Shown: piece after piece, positions 1 to 8,475 of the stretch
How the letters are laid out: each line of letters opens with the position of its first letter
Numbering within the stretch: position 1 is the first letter of the stretch
NCBI GenBank assembly: GCA_016703765.1
Contig: JADJBL010000001.1
Span: 186,001-250,000 of the forward strand
Source: Saprospirales bacterium
Lineage (GTDB): Bacteria; Bacteroidota; Bacteroidia; Chitinophagales; Saprospiraceae
Length of the DNA stretch: 64,000 bases
Direction of reading: 5' to 3'
The notes under the pieces: model-generated
Told to the model about the DNA's origin: nothing
Databases searched by the model: none
The model's input: only the letters and a program-made list of their open reading frames with translations
Program-made: the position numbers and the translations under genes

Positions 1-2829
1 CCGCTCGATTTTACCTGGTTTAATGCCGCCGGCGACCCAATCGGGACAGGCTCCTCGATTACCGTTTTTCCAACGAATTCCACTAATTATTACGTGGAAG
101 GATTGGATGCCTTCGGTTGTAGCGGCCGGGATACCGTAGCGGTGACCGTCCCCAATCCGGTTTTCGTGGAAATCCAGGGCGAAGCGGTTAGCTGTAATGA
201 ACCGATAGCGCTTTCCGCCGTTACCAATGCCAATCCCGTCACTTACGCCTGGTTGGAAAATGGCCTCCCGTTTGCCGGAAATGTCCCTACCATCATCGTC
301 GACCCCGGAGTTTCTGCGGTCTATACCGTGATCGTCGAGGATGCCTTCGGTTGCAAGGCTTCAGACGATCAGCCGGTTACCGTGCCGACCCTCATCGACA
401 TGGAGGCGCCTGCGGATCAGGTGAACTGCAATATCCCCTCCCTCCTGGAAGCCACCGCCAACGTGGACCTCGATTATATCTGGACGGTCAACGGCGTAAT
501 AGTGGGAATGGACTCCATTCTACCGATCGAGCCGGATAGCACGACTTTGTATGTCGTAACCGGAACGGATGAGCTGGGTTGCAAGGCGACCGACGAGGTG
601 CTGGTGACGGTGCCTCCCTTCCTCGACGTCGTGGTGGAAGGCGACTCCGTAAGCTGCCAGCAGGCCGTGACCCTGGTAGCCCTTAGCACAGTAGGCGCTG
701 TAACCTATGAATGGTTTGAGGGAAATACCTCCATCGGAAACAACAACGACTCGCTCGTGATCACTCCGGGCCTGACGATTGTGTACACCGTCCTTGTGAC
801 CGACGCTTTTAATTGCAAGGCATTCGATACCGCCCTGGTCATCGTGCCGACCGAGATTGAAATGACCGCATCGCCCGATATCATTAGCTGCCAATCGCCC
901 GTCAACCTCGAGGTTTCGGCCAACGTGCCCCTCGATTATCTCTGGACGGTCGACGGCGCCCCTGTAGCAGATACTTCTTCGATAACCGTTAATCCGGGGG
1001 TCACTACCTGGTACACGGTCGTGGGCTCCAACGATCTGGGCTGCGAAGCGGTCGACAGCGTGCAGGTCATCGTACCACCTACGATACAGTTGAGTGTAAC
1101 GCCGGACACCATAGCTTGCGAGGGGCCGATCGTCTTGTCTGCTACCGGCAACGTCCTGCTGGGATTTGAATGGTGGGCCCTGGGGATCGATACCATTCCG
1201 GGCGCCCAATTCACCGCTCTGCCGGACAGCACCGGCTGGTACTATGTGTTGGGTACGGATGACTTCGGTTGCAGAGCGATCGACAGCGTTTTCGTGACCA
1301 ACGGGATCGTGGATATTCAAACGGCGGGGATGATCATCTCTTGCCCGAAAGATTCCATCCCCCTGGAAGTGCTCAACCTCGACTCCTTTGACCAGCTTAC
1401 CTATGTCTGGACTGCGGGCACGGGAGGAACCATCCTTGGGGATACTACCCTGGACTCCATCCTCGTCAATACCATCCCCGGCGCCGTTGAGTTTTCCGTC
1501 ACTGCTACCAACCAATTCGGTTGTTCGGCCACCGAAACCGTGTCCATCGTGATGTCGGATTTCGAACCCGTCACGACCGATACCATTCCGGTCTGCGCGG
1601 GAATCGCTACGCCCATCAACCCGGGCGGCAACCCGAACTATACCTACAATTGGGAGCCCGTGATCGGAGGCATTGATCCGACGGATCCCAATCCGACCGT
1701 TATCCTTTACGAAGACCAAACCTTCAGCGTTACGATCACGGACTTCGACGGGGTGGACACCTGCTCCGCCATCCTCGAGGTGACGGTTCTCGTCAACCCC
1801 GATATCGAACTGGATGCACAGGGAGATACGACCTTGTGTGCATTCATTCCGGTTCTGCTAACGGCCACTACGACCGTCACGCCGGTTGACCTGAGTTGGT
1901 ACGACGATCCGAACCTGACCGACGAGATTGGCGAAGGAAGTTCTGTACAGGTCGAACCGGTGGGCAATACGATCTACTACGTGGTAGCGGAAGACGCCCT
2001 GGGTTGCCTGGACACGGCTACCGTGGAGATCAACGCTTTCCCGATCGATATCTCCACTATTCCGCAATACGACCTGTGCCTGAATGAGGTAACGACTATT
2101 GCGGTGGTCAATAACGCTGCGGATCAGGAACTGCAATATCTGTGGTCGCCCGAAGATGCGATCCAGGAGGGAGAGACTACGCCTACTCCGGTTGTCAATC
2201 CCCTGGTTTCCACCACCTACACGGTAGTTGTGGTCAATCAATACGGCTGCGTGGATTCGGCCAGCACGTTCGTCAACGTGGTGGATGTGCTGACCGGCTT
2301 GTTTGCCACGGCAGATCCTGATACCATCTACTTTGGCTCCGGAGTAAGTTCGCAGTTGGAGACCGTTCAGAACGACGACTACGAATACTTCTGGTGGCCC
2401 GATGAGTCGCTCGACAACAATACGATCTTCAACCCGCTGGCCCAGCCGGATACGACCACGACCTATTACATCGAGGTCACGGAAACCATCAGCGAAGCCG
2501 GGTGCAGGGGACTTGACTCCGTGACCGTCGTGGTCCTCAGCCCGCCCTGCGAGCCGCCTTTCATTTTCGTGCCGACCGCCTTTACCCCCGATAACGACGG
2601 CAATAACGACATCCTTTACGTGAGGGGGAACGGCATCGACGAGGTTTACTTTGCGGTGTACAGCCGTTGGGGGCAGTTGCTCTTCGAGACCACTGACCTG
2701 AATGTCGGATGGGACGGCGCCTTTAAAGGGGAAGCCTTACCCCCCGATGTTTTCGGATATTACCTCCGGGCCGTCTGCTTCGATGGGCAGGAATATTTTG
2801 AAAAGGGGAATGTGACCCTTCTTAGATAA
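1..2829 (+). CDS. Giant PKD/Ig-like repeat protein with CHU_C-type (T9SS type B) C-terminus, 5' partial
   Basis: The frame is open from base 1, so the start lies upstream. A translation beginning at the GTG at 94 is internal. The visible part is a string of Ig/PKD-like modules of about 77 residues, each with a Cys near its start, a central Trp and a closing FGC/LGC-x-A-x-D motif. The last ~90 residues (from CEPPFIFVPTAFTPDNDGNN) match the gliding-motility-associated CHU_C domain, the type B signal for export by T9SS, including the RWGQLLFE and WDG motifs. Such proteins are exported by T9SS and act as surface adhesins or matrix proteins; the ligand cannot be inferred. It ends at a palindrome shared with the convergent nitroreductase. 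The repeats alternate between two types (see findings). Family assignment is secure, biological role is not. Confidence 0.9.
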   Translation, partial: PLDFTWFNAAGDPIGTGSSITVFPTNSTNYYVEGLDAFGCSGRDTVAVTVPNPVFVEIQGEAVSCNEPIALSAVTNANPVTYAWLENGLPFAGNVPTIIVDPGVSAVYTVIVEDAFGCKASDDQPVTVPTLIDMEAPADQVNCNIPSLLEATANVDLDYIWTVNGVIVGMDSILPIEPDSTTLYVVTGTDELGCKATDEVLVTVPPFLDVVVEGDSVSCQQAVTLVALSTVGAVTYEWFEGNTSIGNNNDSLVITPGLTIVYTVLVTDAFNCKAFDTALVIVPTEIEMTASPDIISCQSPVNLEVSANVPLDYLWTVDGAPVADTSSITVNPGVTTWYTVVGSNDLGCEAVDSVQVIVPPTIQLSVTPDTIACEGPIVLSATGNVLLGFEWWALGIDTIPGAQFTALPDSTGWYYVLGTDDFGCRAIDSVFVTNGIVDIQTAGMIISCPKDSIPLEVLNLDSFDQLTYVWTAGTGGTILGDTTLDSILVNTIPGAVEFSVTATNQFGCSATETVSIVMSDFEPVTTDTIPVCAGIATPINPGGNPNYTYNWEPVIGGIDPTDPNPTVILYEDQTFSVTITDFDGVDTCSAILEVTVLVNPDIELDAQGDTTLCAFIPVLLTATTTVTPVDLSWYDDPNLTDEIGEGSSVQVEPVGNTIYYVVAEDALGCLDTATVEINAFPIDISTIPQYDLCLNEVTTIAVVNNAADQELQYLWSPEDAIQEGETTPTPVVNPLVSTTYTVVVVNQYGCVDSASTFVNVVDVLTGLFATADPDTIYFGSGVSSQLETVQNDDYEYFWWPDESLDNNTIFNPLAQPDTTTTYYIEVTETISEAGCRGLDSVTVVVLSPPCEPPFIFVPTAFTPDNDGNNDILYVRGNGIDEVYFAVYSRWGQLLFETTDLNVGWDGAFKGEALPPDVFGYYLRAVCFDGQEYFEKGNVTLLR

Positions 2830-2870
2830 AAAAAAGAGGCTGCCGCGGCAGCCTCTTTTTTTTATCTAAG
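2821..2870. terminator. Bidirectional terminator, perfect 50-bp palindrome
   Basis: The whole 50 bases equal their own reverse complement. An A8 tract, a GC-rich centre (AGAGGCTGCCGCGGCAGCCT) and a T8 tract form an intrinsic terminator that works the same way on both strands. It spans the final Leu-Arg-stop codons of both convergent genes. Confidence 0.92.
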
Positions 2871-3440
2871 CCATTCTACTTTATCCTCGATGGGGCTCCT
2901 TTTTCCCGGGATATCTCCCAGGTCGTGATAACCCATGTAGAAGAGCCCGAGGCAGCGCTCCCCTTCTTTCAAACCCAGGAATTCTTCTGCCTGGAGAATA
3001 GCGCCCGGCGTGCTCCAATAGGAGCCGATTCCGTGGGCCGTACAGGTCAGCCACATATTCTGTACGGAAGCCGCTACGGAGGCCAGCTCCTCCCATTCGG
3101 GCACCCGCTCTTCCGCGTCGCGGTGGAGGATGATCGCCATCACCGCCCCCGATCTCGTGGCGTTGTGGACCATCTTGTTGTATTTCATGTCCGAAAAGGC
3201 TTCCGGCGCGGTATGCGAGCGGTAGTATTCTCCTAAATAGTTTCCCAGCCGTTCAAGCCCCGCACCGCGGAACACCTTGAAACGCCAGGGCTCGGTCATC
3301 CGGTGGGTGGGCGCCCAGTTGGCGTTTTCCAGTATTTCCAGGATCAGCGACTCCTCAATGGGTTTGTCATTGTAAGAATTGGGGAAAATTGCGCGCCGCC
3401 GCCTGATGAGTGCGGAGATAGGGTGGAGTTCGTTTTCCAT
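2862..3440 (-). CDS. Nitroreductase family FMN oxidoreductase
   Basis: 192 residues, normal for a compact nitroreductase. The N-terminal arginine-rich FMN-binding segment (RRRRAIF, then ANWAPTHRMTEPWRF at about 40-55) and the HGIGSYWSTPG and LFYMGY segments are diagnostic. These soluble dimeric enzymes use NAD(P)H to reduce nitro compounds, quinones or enones through FMN; the substrate is unknown. The ATG at 3440 is the only good start. The gene is monocistronic, divergent from a small membrane protein and convergent with the adhesin. Its upstream region shares an inverted repeat (3463-3480) with the neighbouring promoter. Confidence 0.88.
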   Translation of the reverse strand: MENELHPISALIRRRRAIFPNSYNDKPIEESLILEILENANWAPTHRMTEPWRFKVFRGAGLERLGNYLGEYYRSHTAPEAFSDMKYNKMVHNATRSGAVMAIILHRDAEERVPEWEELASVAASVQNMWLTCTAHGIGSYWSTPGAILQAEEFLGLKEGERCLGLFYMGYHDLGDIPGKRSPIEDKVEWLR

Positions 3441-3474
3441 GTTTGAGCTAGGATAGTTTTATTTTCAATTATTA

Positions 3475-3505
3475 TTGAAAGTTCTGAAAATTATATATAC
3501 TTTTG
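3475..3505 (+). promoter_or_regulatory. Bacteroidota-type promoter for the small membrane protein gene
   Basis: A -33 TTG (3475-3477), 20 nt spacer and -7 box TACTTTTG (3498-3505) fit the TTTG-N19-TAnnTTTG consensus. An inverted repeat TTTCAAT-tatt-ATTGAAA (3463-3480) overlaps the -33 element and could be an operator. A TTG codon at 3475 is therefore a promoter element, not a translation start. Confidence 0.6.
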
Positions 3506-3519
3506 TTAAAAGTTCCGTT

Positions 3520-3930
3520 ATGAAATGGTCCCAAAAATTAATGCTCGTGGACACGGTTGTCCAGGGAATTCTAATGACCGGGATAGCCATCGGTCCTATC
3601 CTTGCCTTTACAAGTGATTACAACGAATGGATGGGCTTCAGCTTATATGGGATGGTCCTGCTCGGCGCCTGGCAGTTTTTCGGAAACCTGAGCTGGTCGC
3701 TGTTATTTGGCGCAAGCCCTTCCAGGAAAAACTACCTGATCACAGTAATAGTTTATTTCCTGCTGGGAATTGCCGCTGCAAACCTCATCGATATGAGCGC
3801 TTTTTCTGACAGCCTGGGTCTTTTTTACTGGTTTGGGATCCCATTCGGAATCGCGATCTGGTATTTCCGGATCAGCGCGGGGCAACTGGTGGCTTCATAC
3901 CGCCCGCCCCGCTCGTTTTGGGATATCTAA
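3520..3930 (+). CDS. Small four-helix membrane protein, unknown function
   Basis: 136 residues from the ATG at 3520, chosen because a TTG start at 3475 would lie inside the promoter and add a poorly supported extension. Hydrophobic segments near residues 7-30, 40-62, 73-92 and 98-116 predict four transmembrane helices; the tail (VASYRPPRSFWDI) is polar. I do not recognise the family. It stands alone, divergent from the nitroreductase and ending 4 bp before the convergent outer-membrane gene. Base composition is slightly more AT-rich than the neighbours. Confidence 0.65.
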   Translation: MKWSQKLMLVDTVVQGILMTGIAIGPILAFTSDYNEWMGFSLYGMVLLGAWQFFGNLSWSLLFGASPSRKNYLITVIVYFLLGIAAANLIDMSAFSDSLGLFYWFGIPFGIAIWYFRISAGQLVASYRPPRSFWDI

Positions 3931-3934
3931 GGCC

Positions 3935-5251
3935 TTAGAAGCCCAGGTTCAGCCCCGCCCTGAGGTGAAAATACCTGCTATCGGCGGGTTTAAACACCGC
4001 GGAAATATTGTCGGCCATTGCGTAAATCTGCACAGGACCCAGGCGGGCGGCGGCGCTCAGGCCGATGTTCGCGAAGGTATTTCTGAATACGGCATAGCTG
4101 GCCCCGAGGTTGATCCATTTTGCCGGGCTAAAACCTGCGTTAACCGAAAACCCGGGGAAATACTCCTCCCGGTACCATTCTGAAAAGAGGACCCCTCCGA
4201 GGCTCCATTTTTCGCTCAAATTGACGCCTCCGCTGAGGTAGATCTTAAGCGGGAGTATGGTGGTGTAGGCCTCATTCGTCGGCTTGAAAGCAAACAACTG
4301 TTTGAGCGTATCCAGGGCATCTCCAAATTCCACCGAATCGCCCGTAAGCGCCTCGGATATGTCCAGCCCATCGAAATTATACGCTCCTTCCGCCCGGTAA
4401 TTGCGCACCTCTTCGTTCCAGCGGATGGATCCCATATCGACCATGCTGCCGGCGATCCACCATTTTTCGCGCTTCAGGCGGGCGCCCAGGTCGAAAGCAA
4501 AACCGGCGTTGGAAGTGAACAATTTATCGAAGCGGATCTGTCCGAAATCGTAGTTCAGCTCGAAGTCGTTGTAAGTTTCGTATTGGAAATAGGAGGAGGT
4601 GTTCAAATGGTAGTCGGCCAGAAATTGAAGCTGGTAAAAGGCCGTATCTGTATAGAGGGAGGCCGAGCCCCGTTCCGTAGACACATCTCCGATACCGGTC
4701 AGCAGTTTGGCGCGGGCGCCGATCTGAAAGCTCTCTCCTCCGAAAAACCCGCCGAGTGCAAACTCGTTATAGGCATAGAGTTGAAGGTCGTGGTCGAGCA
4801 CCATGGTTTGGCCGACAAAAGCTCCGTTCCCTTGCCAGGCCAGTTGCGGGAGATCTTTGGGATAGGAGAGATAGGCGTTGAAATGAACCAGGTGCTGGAA
4901 GCTGAGGCCGAAGGATTTTCCCAGCCGGACGCCAAGGCCCAGGGTGCTGATCTCCAGGTGTTCCCGGACGAGGTTTTCGGGCTCCAGGTTATCGATCAGG
5001 GCATCCACGTCGAAGACCTTCGCGCCGTTTTCCTCCCGGATCACATCCCCGTAGGTTGGCCCGCTGAAGTATAGGGTGTTTTGGATCCCCGGCAGGGAGA
5101 TGGTCCACTTCTGATCCGGCCAGAAAGCCGGATTCAAGCGGTTGGCCTGCCATAGAGTGGGTTGGGAGAAAAGCCCCCATTCGGCCTGTGCGAGCAGGCC
5201 GGTGGCGCCGAATAGGGCAATCGATAAGGTTATGATTAATTTTCTCATCAT
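3935..5251 (-). CDS. DUF5723-like outer-membrane beta-barrel protein
   Basis: 438 residues with a signal peptide ending near ALFGATGLLAQA (residues 12-23). The mature protein is rich in alternating aromatic/small-residue strands and glycine turns and ends in LGF, as expected for an outer-membrane barrel. An N-terminal NPAFWPD motif resembles the 'NPA' motif of FadL/PorV/DUF5723-type barrels. Cargo is unknown. It is the second gene of a pair, 5 bp after the lipoprotein stop, so both are probably co-expressed and act together in the envelope. The MM start could be either of two adjacent ATGs. Confidence 0.7.
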   Translation of the reverse strand: MMRKLIITLSIALFGATGLLAQAEWGLFSQPTLWQANRLNPAFWPDQKWTISLPGIQNTLYFSGPTYGDVIREENGAKVFDVDALIDNLEPENLVREHLEISTLGLGVRLGKSFGLSFQHLVHFNAYLSYPKDLPQLAWQGNGAFVGQTMVLDHDLQLYAYNEFALGGFFGGESFQIGARAKLLTGIGDVSTERGSASLYTDTAFYQLQFLADYHLNTSSYFQYETYNDFELNYDFGQIRFDKLFTSNAGFAFDLGARLKREKWWIAGSMVDMGSIRWNEEVRNYRAEGAYNFDGLDISEALTGDSVEFGDALDTLKQLFAFKPTNEAYTTILPLKIYLSGGVNLSEKWSLGGVLFSEWYREEYFPGFSVNAGFSPAKWINLGASYAVFRNTFANIGLSAAARLGPVQIYAMADNISAVFKPADSRYFHLRAGLNLGF

Positions 5252-5256
5252 GTCTA

Positions 5257-6798
5257 TTACTTCATTTTCAGGCGAAGCCCTACGCCGATATTGACGTGCT
5301 GGTCGGCATATACCTTGACCGATTTGCTGCCGTTGTCGAAGGTGGAAAAGGCGGCATTGAGCGTGATCCGTTTCGTTTTGCGCAGGTTTTCAAGCCGCGC
5401 TCCGGAAATGGGCACGTATAGCACGTGCTTCACCGGGTTGATCACCTCTCCATCATCGTCGACCGGGGCCGCCTGGATCAGGGTTTGGGGACTACTTAGG
5501 AGGGAGTCTATCACTGCGCCGGTTTCATCCTCCATATAGGCCTGAACATCCACGTTGAGGGGCAGGAAATTTTCGGCAAAAACCTTGAATTCCATTTCCT
5601 CCACATCTTCGTAGTTGGAAAGGTCGAGGTCCACTGTATCGACCACCGTATAGGCGGAAGAGCGCCCGTAGATGGGCAGTTCGACCTCCACCGAAACGGT
5701 ATAGCGGCTGCTGTCGGTTATAAAGCCCCTGATGGCGTTGATGCTGTCGGGGTTGGTAATGGCGTCTACGTCGTAATCGAGTGCGATGGGCCTGGAGCCC
5801 AGCACGACGTCGATATTGGAGTTGTCTCTGGTGAAGGAAAATTCGGTGATCTTGGCCTGGCCGATCTCATCCGGAAGGGAAGGGTAATCGAAGTCGATGC
5901 CGTCTTCGATCGCGTCGCTCTGGACCGGGAGGATACCGCCGTCGGCCGTATAAATGTCGAATATATTGACAATGGACCGGGTGGGCACCCCGAAGGAGTT
6001 GAAGACTTTCACAAAAATCTTGGGGTCTTCGAAATAGACGTTTCCGTGCGTCCAGGTCTCGAAAAACTCGATCTCAATGGTATCCCTTCCGCCGTCGTGG
6101 AGCTGGTTGCCGAAATACCCTTCCGCGTAAGAGAACTCCAAACCTGACAGAGAGATCAGGAAATTGTCGAGGGTGTCGCGGGTTCCATTGCTGTGGAGTG
6201 CGATGTATTCGATCCGGAGGTTGCCCTGATCGTCGGCAATCAGTTTATGGTTCTTAAGATCGTAGTTTAATACAATGGGAGGAAAAATGAACGGGGGCAA
6301 AGAGCCGGAATAATCGATCGTGTGGTTGAACTCGAGGACGGTCCCGTTGGGTTTGATCACTTGCGGGAAGCGCACTTTTACGGTCATGTCATCTTCGTGG
6401 GAAGATCCGAAGACATAAGACAAGGTGCCCGATTTTAATTCCACGTAGTCAATTTCAATCCCGTCCGGAGTGGTTAAGGGCAAAGAAAAAACGGTATCGG
6501 TCACCAGAATACCGGGAGGCAATGCTGCCTGAAGGTTTTCAAAGATCTCCTGGCTGGTCTTGGTGACCACGTCGCCCCGGTACCTCAGATAGATCAGCCC
6601 GCTGCTGTCGGTGTCGAGGAAGGTGTATTTATCGAGTTTTTCCAGAAGGTCATCGAGGGAAACGCTTGCATGGAGGAGGGGGATGGCATATTCGGCTTCG
6701 TTTCCGATGGTTTCTACGTCCTCAAAGTCGTCGAAATGCTGGCATCCAAGTGAAAAAAGGCCGAGTGTTCCGGCCAGAATAAGCAGACGATAGTTCAT
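5257..6798 (-). CDS. Large hypothetical lipoprotein
   Basis: 513 residues with a lipoprotein signal: a hydrophobic core and FSLGC lipobox, Cys19 being the lipid site, followed by an acidic stretch (FDDFEDVE). The rest is beta-rich and acidic without an enzymatic motif I recognise. It is translationally close to the downstream barrel gene (5 bp), suggesting a surface lipoprotein paired with that barrel. Function unknown. Confidence 0.7.
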   Translation of the reverse strand: MNYRLLILAGTLGLFSLGCQHFDDFEDVETIGNEAEYAIPLLHASVSLDDLLEKLDKYTFLDTDSSGLIYLRYRGDVVTKTSQEIFENLQAALPPGILVTDTVFSLPLTTPDGIEIDYVELKSGTLSYVFGSSHEDDMTVKVRFPQVIKPNGTVLEFNHTIDYSGSLPPFIFPPIVLNYDLKNHKLIADDQGNLRIEYIALHSNGTRDTLDNFLISLSGLEFSYAEGYFGNQLHDGGRDTIEIEFFETWTHGNVYFEDPKIFVKVFNSFGVPTRSIVNIFDIYTADGGILPVQSDAIEDGIDFDYPSLPDEIGQAKITEFSFTRDNSNIDVVLGSRPIALDYDVDAITNPDSINAIRGFITDSSRYTVSVEVELPIYGRSSAYTVVDTVDLDLSNYEDVEEMEFKVFAENFLPLNVDVQAYMEDETGAVIDSLLSSPQTLIQAAPVDDDGEVINPVKHVLYVPISGARLENLRKTKRITLNAAFSTFDNGSKSVKVYADQHVNIGVGLRLKMK

Positions 6799-6946
6799 TA
6801 AATAATTGGATTTATCCCCGGGGCCCGAGGCCTCCGTTCGTAGGTTAGTATAAATATCGACCGGTGTCTAATGGTATAGAACGCATAATGAACCGATAAT
6901 GATTCCTCCCTTACCGTTCAAACCCGTAATAAGAGCAAAAGGTCCA

Positions 6947-8356
6947 TCAGATTTCATAGGTTTCTCCCAATTCCGGGGTGGCGACTTTAGTGAAGCCGTT
7001 TTGCTCCAGCAGGGCTTTGAAGCCGTCCTGGGCAGGCGTTTCTCCATGGACCAGGAACAGCCTGGTCATGGTTTTCAAATTTTCCCGGATAAAGTCGAGA
7101 AGTTCGTTGCGGTCGCCATGGGCGGAGAAGGAATCCATTATTTCCACTTCGGCTTTTACAAACTTCCATTCCCCGAAGAGTTTGAGGGCGTTGACGCGAT
7201 TGCGGAGCATACCCCCCGGGGTGTCGGGCGAGCAATAGCCCACGATGAGGACCGTATTCTTCGCATCGTCGATGCCGTTGAACAGGTGATGCCGTATGCG
7301 GCCCGCGTTGGCCATTCCGGATGAACTGATAATGATACAGGGGTCTTCCATCGTGTTGAGTTTTTTGGAATCCTCTGTAGCGGTCACATAATGAAGGTTA
7401 TTGAAGCCAAAGGGGTTGGGGTCTGAAAGCAGGTAATGGGAGAGTTGTTCGTCGTAGCACTCCGGGTGGGTGGCATAGATGGTGGTGGCATTGACGGCCA
7501 GCGGGCTGTCGACATACACGGGGATCTGGGGAAGTTGCCCTGCGGCCTGGAGTTGGTCGAGGATGTAGACAATCTCCTGGGTTCGCCCCACGCTGAATGC
7601 GGGGATGATGAGTTTCCCCCTCCTATCGACGCAGGTTTTCCGGATAATGCTCAGGAAGCGCTCCTCTTCGGCCGGCTTTTCGTCGTGATCGCGGTCGCCG
7701 TAAGTGGATTCGCAGATCAGGTAATCCAGGTCGGCAGGCATGGGTTTGGGGTCGCGGAGGATGGGCCGGTCGGGCCGGCCTACGTCGCCGGAAAAGCCCA
7801 GGCGGATGGTGCGGCCGTTTTCTTTTATCGTCAGGCTAACGCTGGCGCTCCCGAGGATATGGCCTGCGTCGCGGAACATGACTTCCACGTTTTCGTTGAC
7901 GGAGAACCATTTTTCATATCCTACGGAGAAAAAGAGTTTCATGCAGCGCGTCACATCTTCCGCCGTATAGAGGGCTTCGGCCTCCTGGGCTTTAGCGCCT
8001 TTTTTCTTTGCCAGTTTTTTGTTTTCGTACTCCGCGTCCTTTTCCTGGATCTTGGCGCTGTCCAGCAGCATAATGGTGCAAAGGCTTCGGGTGGCGTGGG
8101 TACTGAAGATGGTTCCTTTAAAACCGTCCTTGACCAGTTTGGGCAGGCGCCCGCAGTGGTCTATATGTGCATGGGAGAGGATGACGCAATCCAGCTCTTC
8201 GGGATTAAAGAGCCAGGTTTCGTTGAAAGAGCTCATGTTCTCTTCGCGTCCCTGGTAAAGACCGCAGTCGAGGAGGATCTTGGTTCCGTCTTCCAGTTCG
8301 ATCAGATGCGCGCTGCCTGTAACTGTTTGAGCTGCCCCACAGAATTTCAGTTTCAT
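6947..8356 (-). CDS. MBL-fold/beta-CASP RNA-processing-type metallohydrolase
   Basis: 469 residues from the ATG at 8356; an upstream TTG at 8380 falls on the putative -7 element and is rejected. Zinc motif SHAHIDHCGR at 61-70, a later GHILGSASV histidine, GDVGRPDRP, then beta-CASP motifs (ESTYGDRDH, AFSVGRTQE, SSSGMANAGRI, DSFSAHGDRNEL, VHGE). This is the RNA-specificity/CPSF73-like architecture of ribonucleases acting on RNA with two zinc ions. Bacterial members are poorly characterised; RNase activity is inferred from the family. Monocistronic, directly downstream of a terminator. Confidence 0.88.
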   Translation of the reverse strand: MKLKFCGAAQTVTGSAHLIELEDGTKILLDCGLYQGREENMSSFNETWLFNPEELDCVILSHAHIDHCGRLPKLVKDGFKGTIFSTHATRSLCTIMLLDSAKIQEKDAEYENKKLAKKKGAKAQEAEALYTAEDVTRCMKLFFSVGYEKWFSVNENVEVMFRDAGHILGSASVSLTIKENGRTIRLGFSGDVGRPDRPILRDPKPMPADLDYLICESTYGDRDHDEKPAEEERFLSIIRKTCVDRRGKLIIPAFSVGRTQEIVYILDQLQAAGQLPQIPVYVDSPLAVNATTIYATHPECYDEQLSHYLLSDPNPFGFNNLHYVTATEDSKKLNTMEDPCIIISSSGMANAGRIRHHLFNGIDDAKNTVLIVGYCSPDTPGGMLRNRVNALKLFGEWKFVKAEVEIMDSFSAHGDRNELLDFIRENLKTMTRLFLVHGETPAQDGFKALLEQNGFTKVATPELGETYEI

Positions 8357-8376
8357 AATTTTAGGTATATTATCTG

Positions 8377-8407
8377 GCAATATACAAAAAAGCCACTTTA
8401 CCCAAAA
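8377..8407 (-). promoter_or_regulatory. Possible promoter of the MBL-fold gene, nested in a terminator
   Basis: On the minus strand a TTTTG (8407-8403) lies 18 nt before TATATTGC (8384-8377), one or two mismatches from TTTG-N19-TAnnTTTG. It overlaps the arm and T-tract of the upstream terminator. Confidence 0.35.
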
Positions 8408-8424
8408 TTAAGGGGTAAAGTGGC
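8386..8424 (-). terminator. Intrinsic terminator of the sigma-factor operon
   Basis: Perfect 12-bp stem (GCCACTTTACCC / GGGTAAAGTGGC), 9-nt loop, followed on the minus strand by T6. It lies about 50 nt past the stop of the DUF4097-like gene. Confidence 0.88.
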
Positions 8425-8475
8425 GGCATTATAGAATTGGATTAGTATGAAGCCTGTTGGGGGTTAGAGCGTGTA

